A stretch of 64,000 bases of DNA from Hymenobacter puniceus (GCF_014333525.1 NZ_JACSCX010000004.1:62001-126000), one strand, 5' to 3'. Shown: positions 51,714-61,195, numbered from the stretch's first letter. Made by a program: numbers and translations. Notes: a model not told the origin generated them from the letters alone.

Positions 51714-51804
51714 AAGCGAGCCAAAATCGCACCGCTCAACCATCTACCCTTGCTACCTTCCGGTCCTGGGGGAGTTCAACAGGAGCTGGTCGTTCTGACT
51801 CGCC
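51714..51804 (-). ncRNA. ffs: Bacterial small signal recognition particle RNA
   Basis: On the minus strand the transcript begins GGCGAGTC and carries the domain IV core AGGACCGGAAGGTAGCA, the highly conserved Ffh-binding loop of SRP RNA. The ends pair (GCGAG at the 5' end, CTCGC near 51716-51720) and are followed by a T run, so the gene ends near 51714. The RNA is about 90 bases, the small 4.5S-like form without an Alu domain. The promoter TTG-N22-TACCTTTG lies four bases upstream. Its protein partner ffh lies in the same window. Confidence 0.92.
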
Positions 51805-51808
51805 GGTC

Positions 51809-51816
51809 CAAAGGTA
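51809..51816 (-). promoter_or_regulatory. Promoter of the SRP RNA gene
   Basis: The minus strand reads TACCTTTG, with TTG 22 bases upstream. Four bases separate it from the first paired base of the SRP RNA, which gives the window's best fix of the -7 to RNA-start distance. Confidence 0.75.
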
Positions 51817-51909
51817 CGCACAGATTCATCTATTGCTGCAACTGCGGGCACTATTTTCTTGAAAATATCACTCTTCAATCAGCCCATATCAGCGCCCATC
51901 GACAGTAAG

Positions 51910-52797
51910 TCATTCTTTCACAAAGGGCTGCACCCGCACTTCACCATCTTGGCGCAGGCGCAGCCAGTAGCTCCCGGCTGGTAAAGTGGCTACAGAAAGT
52001 TGCCCAACCCCGGTAGTGCTGGCGGCCAGGCGCTGCTCGGCTCCTACCACCCGACCAAGAAAATCGATTATCTGCACCTGCGCCGCTTGATTTGGCCTCG
52101 GCAACTCAACCTGCAGCGTACTGGTTGCGGGGTTCGGATAGAGTGCCAGCACCAAACGGCGGGCGGCAGCCGTAGCCTGGGGCGTGTTGAAGGTGAGCCG
52201 GATGTTGCACAGCACGTTGGTGGCCGTTAGCATGGTGGCGCTGGTAACCGGAAGCGTACCGGTATAGCGGCGGCAGGCAATCCGGAGCGGCGCCGTTGTG
52301 ACGCCGTAAAGAAAGCGCGCCCGGGGCCCGATGGTGGCCTGCACATTGCCACCCCGCCGCAGCACCAGCACAGAGAGGTGCTGGCCGGCAGTATTGGCAT
52401 AGCTGAAAGGCCGCTGCAGCTGCACCTCTTGGTAGCCGCTGGTGGTGGCATTCGGGAAATTGCCGGCATACACCCGCTGATAGCCCAGCGTATCGAGCGC
52501 GCCGCTCTGAAACTCGGTTGCCGTGGTGGTTTTCAGGTACAGAATCACGCCACTGAGCGGGGTAAGCTCCGTACCGTCAGATTTCTCGAAAGCCAGCCGC
52601 GTGATAGCGCCGGCCTGGTTGATGGAATTCTGCAGATATATGGTTTCATAGGCGCCTTCGGAACTGGCGTGGTTGATGGGCGACAGCGCCGAAATTTGCG
52701 AGCCAGCGGTAACGGTAGCCACCTGGGCGGTGGCCGGGACCAGCGCTATGCCTGCCAGAATACCAGCCAGCAACAGAGAGAATAGAGGTTTTGCCAT
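51910..52797 (-). CDS. Secreted protein with T9SS sorting domain
   Basis: Exported protein of 295 residues. A signal peptide (MAKPLFSLLLAGILAGIALV, ending ATAQ) precedes a beta-rich domain (about 25-210) with SPINHASSEGAYETIYLQNS, LGYQRVYAGNFPNATT and GPRARFLYGVTTAPLRIACR. A T9SS type A sorting domain follows (about 215-295; LVLALYPNPATSTLQV, LPAGSYWLRLRQDGEV), so secretion by T9SS and surface retention are inferred. The function of the main domain is not recognised. The ATG at 52797 is used because it starts the signal peptide directly. Confidence 0.85.
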   Translation of the reverse strand: MAKPLFSLLLAGILAGIALVPATAQVATVTAGSQISALSPINHASSEGAYETIYLQNSINQAGAITRLAFEKSDGTELTPLSGVILYLKTTTATEFQSGALDTLGYQRVYAGNFPNATTSGYQEVQLQRPFSYANTAGQHLSVLVLRRGGNVQATIGPRARFLYGVTTAPLRIACRRYTGTLPVTSATMLTATNVLCNIRLTFNTPQATAAARRLVLALYPNPATSTLQVELPRPNQAAQVQIIDFLGRVVGAEQRLAASTTGVGQLSVATLPAGSYWLRLRQDGEVRVQPFVKE

Positions 52798-52872
52798 GTG
52801 TAGAAAGCAGAAGGTTAAGGACATACAGACCCCTTAATATACCTCTCCGCCTGACAAGTCTGCTGTATCACA

Positions 52873-52922
52873 CAAAAAATCCTGCTGCTTCCAGCCACTG
52901 AACGGCAGAAAGCAGCAGGATG
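52873..52922 (-). terminator. Intrinsic terminator on the minus strand
   Basis: ATCCTGCTGCTT and AAGCAGCAGGAT are exact 12-base arms, and read leftward the stem runs into TTTTTT. It ends the transcript of the carboxypeptidase-regulatory-like gene at 53030-53437. Confidence 0.85.
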
Positions 52923-53029
52923 TAAACTCGGTTTCAGCTCTGAGGCGGCTGAGTGGTGCCTGGAGCGTTGATTGAAGCTCAGCAGGACCATCTTGGGTTT
53001 TCAGATGCCAGCCAGCTAGCTACACAACG

Positions 53030-53437
53030 CTAGTTTTTGCGCCAGGCCTTGTCAGCTGACTTCAGTTGCTTTTTGAGTTGCTTCTTGTAGCGCGACACTG
53101 CCCGCAACTCCACCACAAGTGGCTGGCCGGGCGGCGGCATCACCACTGTCGTGTCATAGTAGCCGGCAAAGCTCACCCGTAGCTCCGGAGTTGGCTGCGG
53201 GCTGGGCAGCAGAAAGCGCCCGGCCGAGTTGGTGATGACAGACGAGTTACGGTTTGCGGCCAGCATAACTGTGGCCCCGGCCAGCGGCTCGCCGTTGCGG
53301 TTTGCTATGGTACCTACCAGCTGATGCGGGGCTGCCTGCCAGATTTCTGCAGCAGTGATATTCGGCACAACCAGTGGTGCCAGACTTCCCCCCATTCCTC
53401 CACCTACCAGACACAGAGCGACTACCTTGAACAACAT
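53030..53437 (-). CDS. Carboxypeptidase-regulatory-like domain protein
   Basis: Exported or membrane-anchored protein of 135 residues. The N terminus (MLFKVVALCLVGGGMGGSLA) is a hydrophobic signal. A small beta-sandwich of the CarboxypepD_reg-like type follows (about 40-110): LVGTIANRNGEPLAGATVML, ITNSAGRFLLP and LRVSFAGYYDTTVVM, as in the plug-adjacent domain of TonB-dependent receptors. The C terminus is basic (RYKKQLKKQLKSADKAWRK). The ATG at 53437 is chosen to place the signal at the start. The role is unknown. Confidence 0.78.
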   Translation of the reverse strand: MLFKVVALCLVGGGMGGSLAPLVVPNITAAEIWQAAPHQLVGTIANRNGEPLAGATVMLAANRNSSVITNSAGRFLLPSPQPTPELRVSFAGYYDTTVVMPPPGQPLVVELRAVSRYKKQLKKQLKSADKAWRKN

Positions 53438-53698
53438 GGCAACTACAAATAAATTGAAAACGTGAAACTCGAACGTGCAGCGTGTGCACCCTACTACGGC
53501 CCGATACCGGCCACAGTTGGCAGACGAATGCTGCAGTAACAAACTACAGACCGAAATAGAACAGCTTATTCCGATTTTGCAGATAGTGCCCTTTACAACT
53601 AACTGAAGGCCTTACATATTTGTGTTGCGTACGTCGGCCCTGCCACGCTTTTGCCGGATTAATCTGCCGGAAATTTCCTATTCCGCAAAATCCGTGAG

Positions 53699-53706
53699 TA
53701 GCTTTG
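53699..53706 (+). promoter_or_regulatory. Putative -7 element TAGCTTTG just before guaA
   Basis: An exact TAnnTTTG match with exactly four bases before the ATG at 53711. The predicted RNA starts at the A of the ATG. Confidence 0.55.
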
Positions 53707-53710
53707 CAGT

Positions 53711-55243
53711 ATGCCTCAACAAATCCTGATTCTTGATTTTGGGTCGCAGTACACACAGCTCATTGCCCGCCGCATCCGGGAACTGAATGTCTACTGCGAA
53801 ATCCATCCGTATAACCACGCCCCGGCCCTCACTGAGGATATCCGGGGCGTTGTGCTTTCGGGTTCCCCGTGTTCCGTGCGCGACGCCGACTCGCCAAGTC
53901 CTGATCTGAGCGCCTACCTGGGCCAGGTGCCGGTGCTGGGCGTGTGCTATGGTGCGCAGCTGCTGGCCCACCAGCAGGGCGGCGAGGTGCTGCCGGCCAC
54001 CATCCGCGAATATGGCCGCGCCCGCCTCAGCCGTGTGCACCATGATAGCGCCCTGCTACATGGCGTACCTACCGAGTCGCAGGTGTGGATGTCGCACGGC
54101 GACACCATTAAGGCGCTTCCGCAAGGCTTCGACATCATTGCCAGCACGCCGGAAGTGGCAGTAGCCGCCTTCAAAATTGAAGGCCAGGAAACCTACGGCA
54201 TCCAGTTTCATCCCGAAGTAACGCACTCGACAGACGGGAAAACCCTGCTTCAGAACTTCGTGGTGAACATCTGCGGGCTCGACCAAAGCTGGACGCCCGA
54301 GCACTTTGTGGACAGCATGGTGGAAACCCTGCAGCGCACCATTGGCGAGCAGGACCAGGTAATTCTGGGCCTCTCCGGTGGCGTAGACTCGTCGGTGGCG
54401 GCGCTGCTGCTGCACAAAGCCATTGGCACGCGCCTACATGGCATCTTCGTCAACAACGGGCTGCTGCGCAAAGACGAGTACGAGCAGGTGCTCCACTCCT
54501 ACCAGGGCCTGGGGCTGAACGTACGCGGCGTGGACGCTTCCCAGGAGTTCTACAACGCCCTGGCGGGCCTCACCGACCCCGAGTTGAAGCGCAAAGCCAT
54601 TGGCCGCACCTTTATAGAGGTCTTTGACCGGGAAGCCCAGAAAGTGGAAGGCGCGCGCTGGCTGGCCCAGGGCACCATTTACCCCGACGTGATTGAGAGT
54701 GTGTCGGTGAAGGGCCCGGCCGTAACCATCAAGAGCCACCACAACGTGGGTGGTTTGCCCGAGAAGATGAACCTGCGGATTGTGGAGCCGCTGCGGGCTT
54801 TGTTCAAGGATGAAGTGCGCGAAGTAGGCCACACGCTGGAGCTGCCCGCCCACATCCTGCACCGCCACCCCTTCCCCGGCCCCGGCCTAGGCATCCGCAT
54901 CCTCGGCGACATTACGCCCGCTAAGGTGGACTTGCTACAGCGCGCCGACGCCATCTTCATCAACGGCCTGAAAGAGCACGGCCTCTATGAGAAAGTGTGG
55001 CAGGCCGGCGTGATGCTGCTGCCCATCCAGAGCGTGGGCGTGATGGGCGACGAGCGCACCTACGAGCAGGTAGTGGCTTTGCGCGCCGTAACCAGCGTAG
55101 ACGGCATGACCGCCGACTGGGCGCACCTACCTTACGAATTCCTGGCCGACGTGAGCAACAAAATCATCAACCAGGTGCGCGGCATCAACCGCGTGGTGTA
55201 CGATATCAGCTCCAAGCCGCCGGCTACGATTGAGTGGGAGTAG
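53711..55243 (+). CDS. guaA: GMP synthase (glutamine-hydrolysing)
   Basis: Converts XMP to GMP with ATP and glutamine. The 510 residues contain an N-terminal class I glutamine amidotransferase (about 4-190) with the catalytic Cys in [15 protein letters not shown] and His/Glu in [11 protein letters not shown], an ATP-pyrophosphatase domain (about 200-385) with the PP-loop [18 protein letters not shown], and a C-terminal dimerisation domain ending [11 protein letters not shown]. All are intact and the length is usual. It is transcribed alone with a promoter box four bases before ATG and a terminator after. Confidence 0.97.
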   Translation: MPQQILILDFGSQYTQLIARRIRELNVYCEIHPYNHAPALTEDIRGVVLSGSPCSVRDADSPSPDLSAYLGQVPVLGVCYGAQLLAHQQGGEVLPATIREYGRARLSRVHHDSALLHGVPTESQVWMSHGDTIKALPQGFDIIASTPEVAVAAFKIEGQETYGIQFHPEVTHSTDGKTLLQNFVVNICGLDQSWTPEHFVDSMVETLQRTIGEQDQVILGLSGGVDSSVAALLLHKAIGTRLHGIFVNNGLLRKDEYEQVLHSYQGLGLNVRGVDASQEFYNALAGLTDPELKRKAIGRTFIEVFDREAQKVEGARWLAQGTIYPDVIESVSVKGPAVTIKSHHNVGGLPEKMNLRIVEPLRALFKDEVREVGHTLELPAHILHRHPFPGPGLGIRILGDITPAKVDLLQRADAIFINGLKEHGLYEKVWQAGVMLLPIQSVGVMGDERTYEQVVALRAVTSVDGMTADWAHLPYEFLADVSNKIINQVRGINRVVYDISSKPPATIEWE

Positions 55244-55270
55244 CAATACTTGAATAATAGATTGCTTAGA

Positions 55271-55308
55271 AAAAGGGCCGCCGGCGTTATGCTGGCGGCC
55301 ATTTTCTT
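55271..55308 (+). terminator. Intrinsic terminator
   Basis: GGCCGCC and GGCGGCC pair with an inner GGC-GCT continuation and are followed by TTTTC, 27 bases after guaA. An A run on the other side may also serve the converging gene at 55318. Confidence 0.75.
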
Positions 55309-55317
55309 TGAAACCAG

Positions 55318-55629
55318 TCAGGCCAGCAACTCTTCCACTTCCAGCAGCAGGCCGGTAGTTTCCAGAATGTCGCGCAGTTGGGTTAGCTCGGCCAACGAAA
55401 ACACCAATGCCAGCCGGGGGGCCGGAGTGCGCAAGGCAATGCAGCGGGCTTCGGGGTCGGGAGTGCGGGCATGATGGTACTGCCAGGTGTCGGCCACGAC
55501 CCGCCGGAACTCCCGGAACTCGGCGGGGGTGGTAGCCAGTGCTACGTTGCCGAAGCAGATGTGCAAGTGACAGGTGCGCGGGCAGCGGGCACAATAGCCA
55601 AGGTCGTTATGATGCAATAGCTGAGCCAT
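55318..55629 (-). CDS. DUF6686-like small Cys-rich protein
   Basis: Cytoplasmic protein of 103 residues. Near the N terminus four Cys and two His are packed in CARCPRTCHLHICFGN (about 13-28), which looks like a metal site, followed by a helical and beta body (LATTPAEFREFRRVVADTW, LALVFSLAELTQLRDILE). It matches the Bacteroidota DUF6686 pattern; the function is not known. A 19-bp palindrome at 55671-55689 lies in the shared upstream region, so metal-responsive control is possible. Confidence 0.78.
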   Translation of the reverse strand: MAQLLHHNDLGYCARCPRTCHLHICFGNVALATTPAEFREFRRVVADTWQYHHARTPDPEARCIALRTPAPRLALVFSLAELTQLRDILETTGLLLEVEELLA

Positions 55630-55670
55630 AGAGAAGTGCGTGATAGGTTAGATGCAAAGCAAACAGATTT

Positions 55671-55689
55671 ATTTAGAATTATTCTAAAT
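55671..55689. promoter_or_regulatory. 19-bp palindrome, candidate metal-regulator operator
   Basis: ATTTAGAATTATTCTAAAT has nine-base arms around one centre base. Perfect dyads of this AT-rich kind (TTTAGAAT and its complement) resemble DtxR- or Fur-family operators. It lies in the divergent region, about 42 bases before the Cys-rich gene and 105 bases before the AsmA-like gene. The assignment is inference. Confidence 0.5.
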
Positions 55690-55793
55690 TATGAATTGTA
55701 ATCGACCTTTATCACGACTGATGGCTCTGTGGCAGCTAAATATGCCTGTTTCGCGTAAAGCCGCTTTGCCCGGTATATCAGGCAGCAGCTCCT

Positions 55794-58700
55794 ATGAAAA
55801 AACCTACTGTTCGTCAACTTCTGGCCATTGGTGTGCTGGGATTCTTGTTGGCGGCAGTGGGCGGGGCTTGGTTGCTGGGCACAAGCTGGGGCCAGCATAA
55901 ACTGGAAAATCTGATCCGCGAACGGCTAACCCGCAACTCTGACCTGGTGTTGGCCCCATTCCGGGTGAGTATCTCGGCATTGCGCGACTTTCCGTACCTC
56001 TCGGCCTCTCTGCAGGGCGTACAGCTCACCGACACTTCCTACCGCCGGGCGGTGCCGGTGCTGCGCATTGGGCAACTGGATGCCCGCCTGGACTTTTCGG
56101 ACATCTGGCGTGGCAGGTTTCGGGTGAGCCGCCTCACGCTACGCGACGGTGAGTTTTGGCAGCTTACTGATAAGCAGGGGCGCGACTGGGGCTTGCGCGG
56201 CAAAGGCCCGCGCAATGCCACCCCCCAGGGCCCGCCCAACTTCAACCTGGACTCAATGCTGCTCTACAACGTGCGCGTAACGGACCGCAACGAGCTGCAC
56301 CAAAGCGGCTTCTCGGCGTATGTCCGGCAGGGGCAGCTGACGGCGCGCGTCCAGCAGGGCGTGGCGCAGGTGCAGGGTCGGCTGGATGCGCAGCTGGTGT
56401 ATTTGCGGAGCGGGCGCGGCAATCTGTTTGCCGATGAGCCCGTGGTTGCCCAGGTGCGCTACAGCTACAACTTTCGGCAGCGCGAAGGCCGGTTTCAAAA
56501 CACGCGCGTCACGCTCAACAACGATACGGTGCTGGTGCGCGGCACTCACCGCGGGGCGGCCCCCGGCGAAACCCGCGGCACCCGTCTCAACCTGCGGTTT
56601 GCCGGCCGGCAGCCGCTGCTGGAAGTGTTACGCGTGGCGTTGCCCACCGGCCTGGAGCGTTTTTTGGATGACGCCCGCAGCCCCAGCCACGCTTTTATTC
56701 GCTACAGCATCCGGGGTGTGAGCGGGCCTACCACGCGGCCCCGCACTATTCTGCACTTTGCCATGCGCAACGCCCAGGTGCAGTGGGCCGACTCGGCGCG
56801 GCGCATCCGGCGCTGGGACGCCCGCGGTACCTTCGACAATGGCCCGGGCCACACGCCGCGCACCACCAGCCTCACGTTCGAGCAGTGCCGCATCTATTCC
56901 CGCGCCGGCGAGCTGGAGGCGGCGCTGTCCGTAACCGACTTCACTAAGCCCCGCTTCAACGGCCACGTCCGTGGCCGCACCGACCTGCAGACGCTGGCGG
57001 CGGTGGTGGTGCCTGCATTCTGGAAAGCGCGCCAGGGCGAGGCGGCCATCAACCTGCAACTTAATGGTGTGCTGCCCACCATTCCGGCCCGGGCTGAACG
57101 CCGCACGGCCCGGGCCGATACGCTGCTGCCACCTATTGCGGCCCGCGGCACTGTGCGGCTCGAAAATGCTTCCTTCACTGTGCCACGGCGCCACGCCGAC
57201 ATGGTGGGCCTCAACGTAAATATCCGGCTGCATGACAGCCTCTGGACGCTGGAAAACCTGACTGGCCGCATCAATGGCATGCAGTTGCGGGCTAATGCCA
57301 AAACCACCTACCTGCTGGCATATTTCAGTGGGCAGCACCCCTTTACTACGGTTGCGGGCACTTTTGCGGTGGATGAGCTTCGCCTGAATGAAATGCGCCG
57401 GCTGCTGGCTGCCCCCCGTAGCGGCCAGCGACGCAACCGCCCCGCCACGCCAGCCAACCGCAGCCGCACGCCCAATCAACGGCTGGCAGCGCAGGCCCTG
57501 AACCTACTTCCTCCGGGCTTGCGGCTTGCTATTCAGCTGCGCTGCAGGCGGCTGGTGCTGGCTGCCGATACGCTGGAGCAACTAGCCGCTACTGTGCGCC
57601 ACAACGGCCGGCATGTGCAATTGCGCGACCTGCGCGTGCAGGTGTGGGGCGGGCAGGTACGCGGCACTGTCAGCTGGCCCACCGACACGCTTAACCTGCA
57701 GCCAGTGGCTGCGCAACTGGCGGTGCATTTCCCTACGCTAAGCTACCAGCAGCTTCTGGGCCGCCTCACGCGCCCTACCCGCCGGGCCAAGAGTGCCCCC
57801 AAAGATCCAACGCTGCGCGAAGTGCTGCTGGCTGCCAACGGTCAAGCCACTGTGGCAGTAGACAACCTAGTGCTGCCAGGCTCTGCGGCGCTCCAGCAAC
57901 TACGGTTGCGCATCGATAAAAACGGGCGCTATTTTCTGATTCCGGCTTTCACCTTTCGCTCTTCCACGGGTGGGCGAGGGCGCATCAGCGCTACGGCCCT
58001 ACTGGAGGGCACCCAGCTGGCCCATGCCCGCGCCGACCTGGACCTGCACTACGCCACACTGGATATACAGCACCTGTTGCAACTGCTGGCCGCACTGAGT
58101 ACCATGCCGCTGCCGCCCGAAGAGGCACATTCGCGCCTGCGTCCTACGGTCGGCTCGCGCCCCTCACCCTTTCTGGATGGCACCGTGACAGGCCGCGTGA
58201 ACGTCACGGCCAACCAGGTGAAATACGGAGCATTGCGGGGCGGCAAGTTTCAACTCAGAAGCAGCCTGGAAGCGGGCCAGGTGAAGCTGGAGCAGTGCCA
58301 GCTGCAGGCGTTTGGGGGCGACATATCGTTGCGGGGGGCGCTGCAGACCACTGCGGCGGCAGGCCACCATCCGCTGCGGGCCCAACTACGGCTGCACCAA
58401 ATTCAGCTAAGCCAGTTGTTTGGGCTGGCCGGTGCCGTGGGGTTCGATGTGCTAGGCGCCGAGAATATCCGGGGCAGTATGAACGGCGAAACGGACCTTC
58501 GCACGGACCTTGACAATGCCTTCCTACCCGATGTCACGCAGACCTATGCGTTTCTCGACACCGACCTGCAGCACCTGGAATTGCTAAACGTGGAGGCGTT
58601 AATGCAGGCATTGCGGTTTATGCGTGAGGAGCGCACCAATCACCTGTACTTCGAGCCGGTTGGCTCGCGCTTCGTGCTGGCTGGCGGCCGGCTGCTGATT

Positions 58701-59039
58701 CCTGATCTGCACCTGAACAGCAACCTCACCGACCTCAACATCAACGGCACCTACCACCTCAATGGCCAGGCCGATCTGTATATAGGGTTGAGCCCGCTCC
58801 AAACGCTGTTTGGCAACAACGAAAAGCGCATAGAGCGAATCCAGAATGGGGAAGCCACCGAGCGGCCCAGCCGGGGCCTCGTATATATGGGGCTGAGCCG
58901 GCAGGCCGGGGCGCGTCGCTACCAAGTGAAGCCGTTTCGCAAGCAGCAGCATCACCAAAGCCGGCAGCAGGTGCAGCAGCAGGTGCAGCTGTTGCTGCGC
59001 ACCCAGCAGCTAGATACTACGCTGCGCCTGCTGCGCTAA
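55794..59039 (+). CDS. AsmA-like outer-envelope protein
   Basis: Large envelope protein of 1081 residues. A single N-terminal membrane anchor (about 10-30; LLAIGVLGFLLAAVGGAWLL) is followed by an AsmA-type N-terminal region with LRDFPYLSASLQGVQLTDTS and a long beta-rich body. The AsmA C-terminal domain is about 830-1040 (SLEAGQVKLEQCQLQAFGGD, GAENIRGSMNGETDLRTD, HLNGQADLYIGLSPLQTLFG). Such proteins span the periplasm and are proposed to move phospholipids to the outer membrane, which is inference here. It is a single gene. Confidence 0.9.
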   Translation: MKKPTVRQLLAIGVLGFLLAAVGGAWLLGTSWGQHKLENLIRERLTRNSDLVLAPFRVSISALRDFPYLSASLQGVQLTDTSYRRAVPVLRIGQLDARLDFSDIWRGRFRVSRLTLRDGEFWQLTDKQGRDWGLRGKGPRNATPQGPPNFNLDSMLLYNVRVTDRNELHQSGFSAYVRQGQLTARVQQGVAQVQGRLDAQLVYLRSGRGNLFADEPVVAQVRYSYNFRQREGRFQNTRVTLNNDTVLVRGTHRGAAPGETRGTRLNLRFAGRQPLLEVLRVALPTGLERFLDDARSPSHAFIRYSIRGVSGPTTRPRTILHFAMRNAQVQWADSARRIRRWDARGTFDNGPGHTPRTTSLTFEQCRIYSRAGELEAALSVTDFTKPRFNGHVRGRTDLQTLAAVVVPAFWKARQGEAAINLQLNGVLPTIPARAERRTARADTLLPPIAARGTVRLENASFTVPRRHADMVGLNVNIRLHDSLWTLENLTGRINGMQLRANAKTTYLLAYFSGQHPFTTVAGTFAVDELRLNEMRRLLAAPRSGQRRNRPATPANRSRTPNQRLAAQALNLLPPGLRLAIQLRCRRLVLAADTLEQLAATVRHNGRHVQLRDLRVQVWGGQVRGTVSWPTDTLNLQPVAAQLAVHFPTLSYQQLLGRLTRPTRRAKSAPKDPTLREVLLAANGQATVAVDNLVLPGSAALQQLRLRIDKNGRYFLIPAFTFRSSTGGRGRISATALLEGTQLAHARADLDLHYATLDIQHLLQLLAALSTMPLPPEEAHSRLRPTVGSRPSPFLDGTVTGRVNVTANQVKYGALRGGKFQLRSSLEAGQVKLEQCQLQAFGGDISLRGALQTTAAAGHHPLRAQLRLHQIQLSQLFGLAGAVGFDVLGAENIRGSMNGETDLRTDLDNAFLPDVTQTYAFLDTDLQHLELLNVEALMQALRFMREERTNHLYFEPVGSRFVLAGGRLLIPDLHLNSNLTDLNINGTYHLNGQADLYIGLSPLQTLFGNNEKRIERIQNGEATERPSRGLVYMGLSRQAGARRYQVKPFRKQQHHQSRQQVQQQVQLLLRTQQLDTTLRLLR

Positions 59040-59043
59040 GCTT

Positions 59044-61149
59044 TCAGGCAGGCAGGCGAACCACAAACTCGGTGTACTTGCCGGGCTGCGTATCTACGGT
59101 GAGCGTACCGTGGTGGGCTTTTGTCACGATATCATGAGCTAAAGACAACCCCAGGCCGGTACCCTCCCCCAATGGTTTGGTCGTGAAAAAAGGCTGAAAG
59201 ATCTGCTGCTGCACCTGTGGCTCCATGCCTGTGCCGTTGTCGCGCACCCGGATGGTTACCTGCCCGCCTTCCCGGCTGGTACTTACGTGCAGTGTAGGCT
59301 CGTAAGGTGCTGCCGGCTGGCGCATACGCTCTATCAGGGCATAGAAAGCGTTGGTAAACAGATTCAGCAGCACCCGCTCAATTTCGGTGGGCACCAGCAG
59401 CACCTCCCCCACCGAGGCACTCAGTTGGGTATGCAGCGTTGCCCGAAACTCGGGATATTGCAGCTGCACACCTTCATAAGCAAGCTGCAGGGCTTTATCT
59501 ACCATGTCATTCAGCACGGTGGCTTCCTGCTGGCTAGTGCCGGTACGGGCATGAGCCAGCATGTTGGTGATGATGGATGAAGCCCGTTGTCCGTGCTGGC
59601 TGATTTCCTGCAGGTTTTGCTTGAGGCCACTCAGAATTTCCTGCTGCAAGCCGTCCGATGCCGCCACGGCCGAGCCCGGAACGCGGGTGCTGTCGTGGTC
59701 GAGAAGCTCCACGCTCACTTCGGCAAATTTTTTCATAAAGCTGAGCGGGTTCTGCAGCTCATGCGCAATACCGGCCGACAATTCTCCCACGAAGGCCCAT
59801 TTTTCGGCCGCCACCAACTGCTGCTGGGTGGCCAGCAACTCCTGCTGCTGCTGCTCCAGTTGAGTGTAGGCGCGTTTTTTTAGCTGATTGCTTCGCCAGA
59901 GCACCATACTTAGCCCGCCTACCAGCGCAAGCCCAACCAACGACACCCCCAGCAGCCATTGCTGCTGTCGGTTTTGCTGCCGGATCAGTTGCTCGTTGCG
60001 GGTAAGCTGGCGAATCCGGGTCTGCTGACGAGCCAGATCGGCGGCGTACTGCTGTGCTGCCAGCCGCCGGATCAGGGCGCGGCTGCTGAGGCTGTCCTGG
60101 TAGATGCTGAACAGGCGCTGATACCGGTACGCATCGGCAAAGAGGCCCTGCTGCACGCTGGCTTGCGTCAGCACTTCGCTGGCATCCCGGATGCTTTCCT
60201 TCACCCCGCTTTTCTGGCTGGCCTGCAGGCTGGCCCGGCCATAGTACAGGGCACTATCCGGGCGGTTGGTGTGCAGATGGGCCCGGGCTAGCACCAGCTG
60301 TGTCCAGGGCAGGTAGCCTACCACATCCAGCTCTTCCAAGTGCCGCAGCACGCGGTAGGCGTAGGAAAAAGCCTCGGAGTAGCGCCCCTGGTGCTCGGCC
60401 ATGTCCGCCACGTTCAGTTCTTCTACCAGAAAGCCGGGCTCGTCGCCCAGCTGGCGCGTAAGGGCAACATCCTGCTCGTAGTAGCGGCGGGCAGTAGCCC
60501 ACTGCTGCTGCATCCGGTACAAGTCGCCAAGGCCCCGTAACCCCTGCGACACGCCCGGCTGGTTGTTGTGCTGCCGGGCTATCTGCAGGCACTGCTCCAG
60601 ATAGCGGCGTGCCTGGGCATACTCACCTACCTCGGTGCTGATAATGCCCATCTGCGCGTTCATCAGTACCAGCCAATGCGGGTCGCGCAGCGCTTCAGCT
60701 ATCGTGAGGGCCTTTTGCGCATAAGTAAGAGCCTGCAGATAGTTGCCCTGGCCGGAATAGATGTAAGCCAGATTGTAGGTACAGGCCAACTGATTGCGCA
60801 GGTCGTGGAGGCGGGCAAATGTCTGGCGCGCCTGCTCGGTGTAGGCTTGTGCCGGGCCATATTCGTTGCGCTTGCGGTAATAAAAGCCCAGGCCTAGCTG
60901 GGCTTTGGCTGCCCCAGCCTGATACCCCAGTAGCTGGGCCAGCTCCAGCGACTCTTCGAAACGCACGCGCGAATCACGCGGGGCAGTGGAGCGCAGTACA
61001 AAAGCCAGCTCGTTGAGGCGGTTCACGCGGGCAGTGTCCAGCTGCGGGTGTGCCCGCACCCGGGCCAGCGCCTGCATCAGCGCCGCCGACTCGGCTCCTA
61101 ATGCCCGGCTTGCGGGCAGCAACAGAAACAGGAAGAACCAGAACCTCAA
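59044..61149 (-). CDS. TPR-containing sensor histidine kinase
   Basis: Membrane histidine kinase of about 701 residues. From the inferred TTG start it has a signal-like segment (LRFWFFLFLLLPASRALG), then six or seven tetratricopeptide repeats in the periplasm (about 40-360; NQLACTYNLAYIYSGQGNYL), a membrane helix (about 400-420; LLGVSLVGLALVGGLSMVLW), and a HisKA/HATPase core with H-box FVGELSAGIAHELQNPLSFM, N box LLNLFTNAFYAL, and G boxes VRDNGTGME and GEGTGLGLSLAHDIV. No receiver gene is adjacent. The promoter box at 61188-61195 lies inside the longer frame to 61206, which supports the later start. Confidence 0.87.
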   Translation of the reverse strand: MRFWFFLFLLLPASRALGAESAALMQALARVRAHPQLDTARVNRLNELAFVLRSTAPRDSRVRFEESLELAQLLGYQAGAAKAQLGLGFYYRKRNEYGPAQAYTEQARQTFARLHDLRNQLACTYNLAYIYSGQGNYLQALTYAQKALTIAEALRDPHWLVLMNAQMGIISTEVGEYAQARRYLEQCLQIARQHNNQPGVSQGLRGLGDLYRMQQQWATARRYYEQDVALTRQLGDEPGFLVEELNVADMAEHQGRYSEAFSYAYRVLRHLEELDVVGYLPWTQLVLARAHLHTNRPDSALYYGRASLQASQKSGVKESIRDASEVLTQASVQQGLFADAYRYQRLFSIYQDSLSSRALIRRLAAQQYAADLARQQTRIRQLTRNEQLIRQQNRQQQWLLGVSLVGLALVGGLSMVLWRSNQLKKRAYTQLEQQQQELLATQQQLVAAEKWAFVGELSAGIAHELQNPLSFMKKFAEVSVELLDHDSTRVPGSAVAASDGLQQEILSGLKQNLQEISQHGQRASSIITNMLAHARTGTSQQEATVLNDMVDKALQLAYEGVQLQYPEFRATLHTQLSASVGEVLLVPTEIERVLLNLFTNAFYALIERMRQPAAPYEPTLHVSTSREGGQVTIRVRDNGTGMEPQVQQQIFQPFFTTKPLGEGTGLGLSLAHDIVTKAHHGTLTVDTQPGKYTEFVVRLPA

Positions 61150-61187
61150 GGCTAACGGGCAGATAGATGCGCAGGCATAGAACCTAA

Positions 61188-61195
61188 CAAAGCTA
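61188..61195 (-). promoter_or_regulatory. Putative -7 element TAGCTTTG of the TPR kinase gene
   Basis: An exact TAnnTTTG match on the minus strand. The expected RNA start is near 61183, so translation must begin after it; the TTG at 61149 opens a good signal peptide. Confidence 0.5.
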
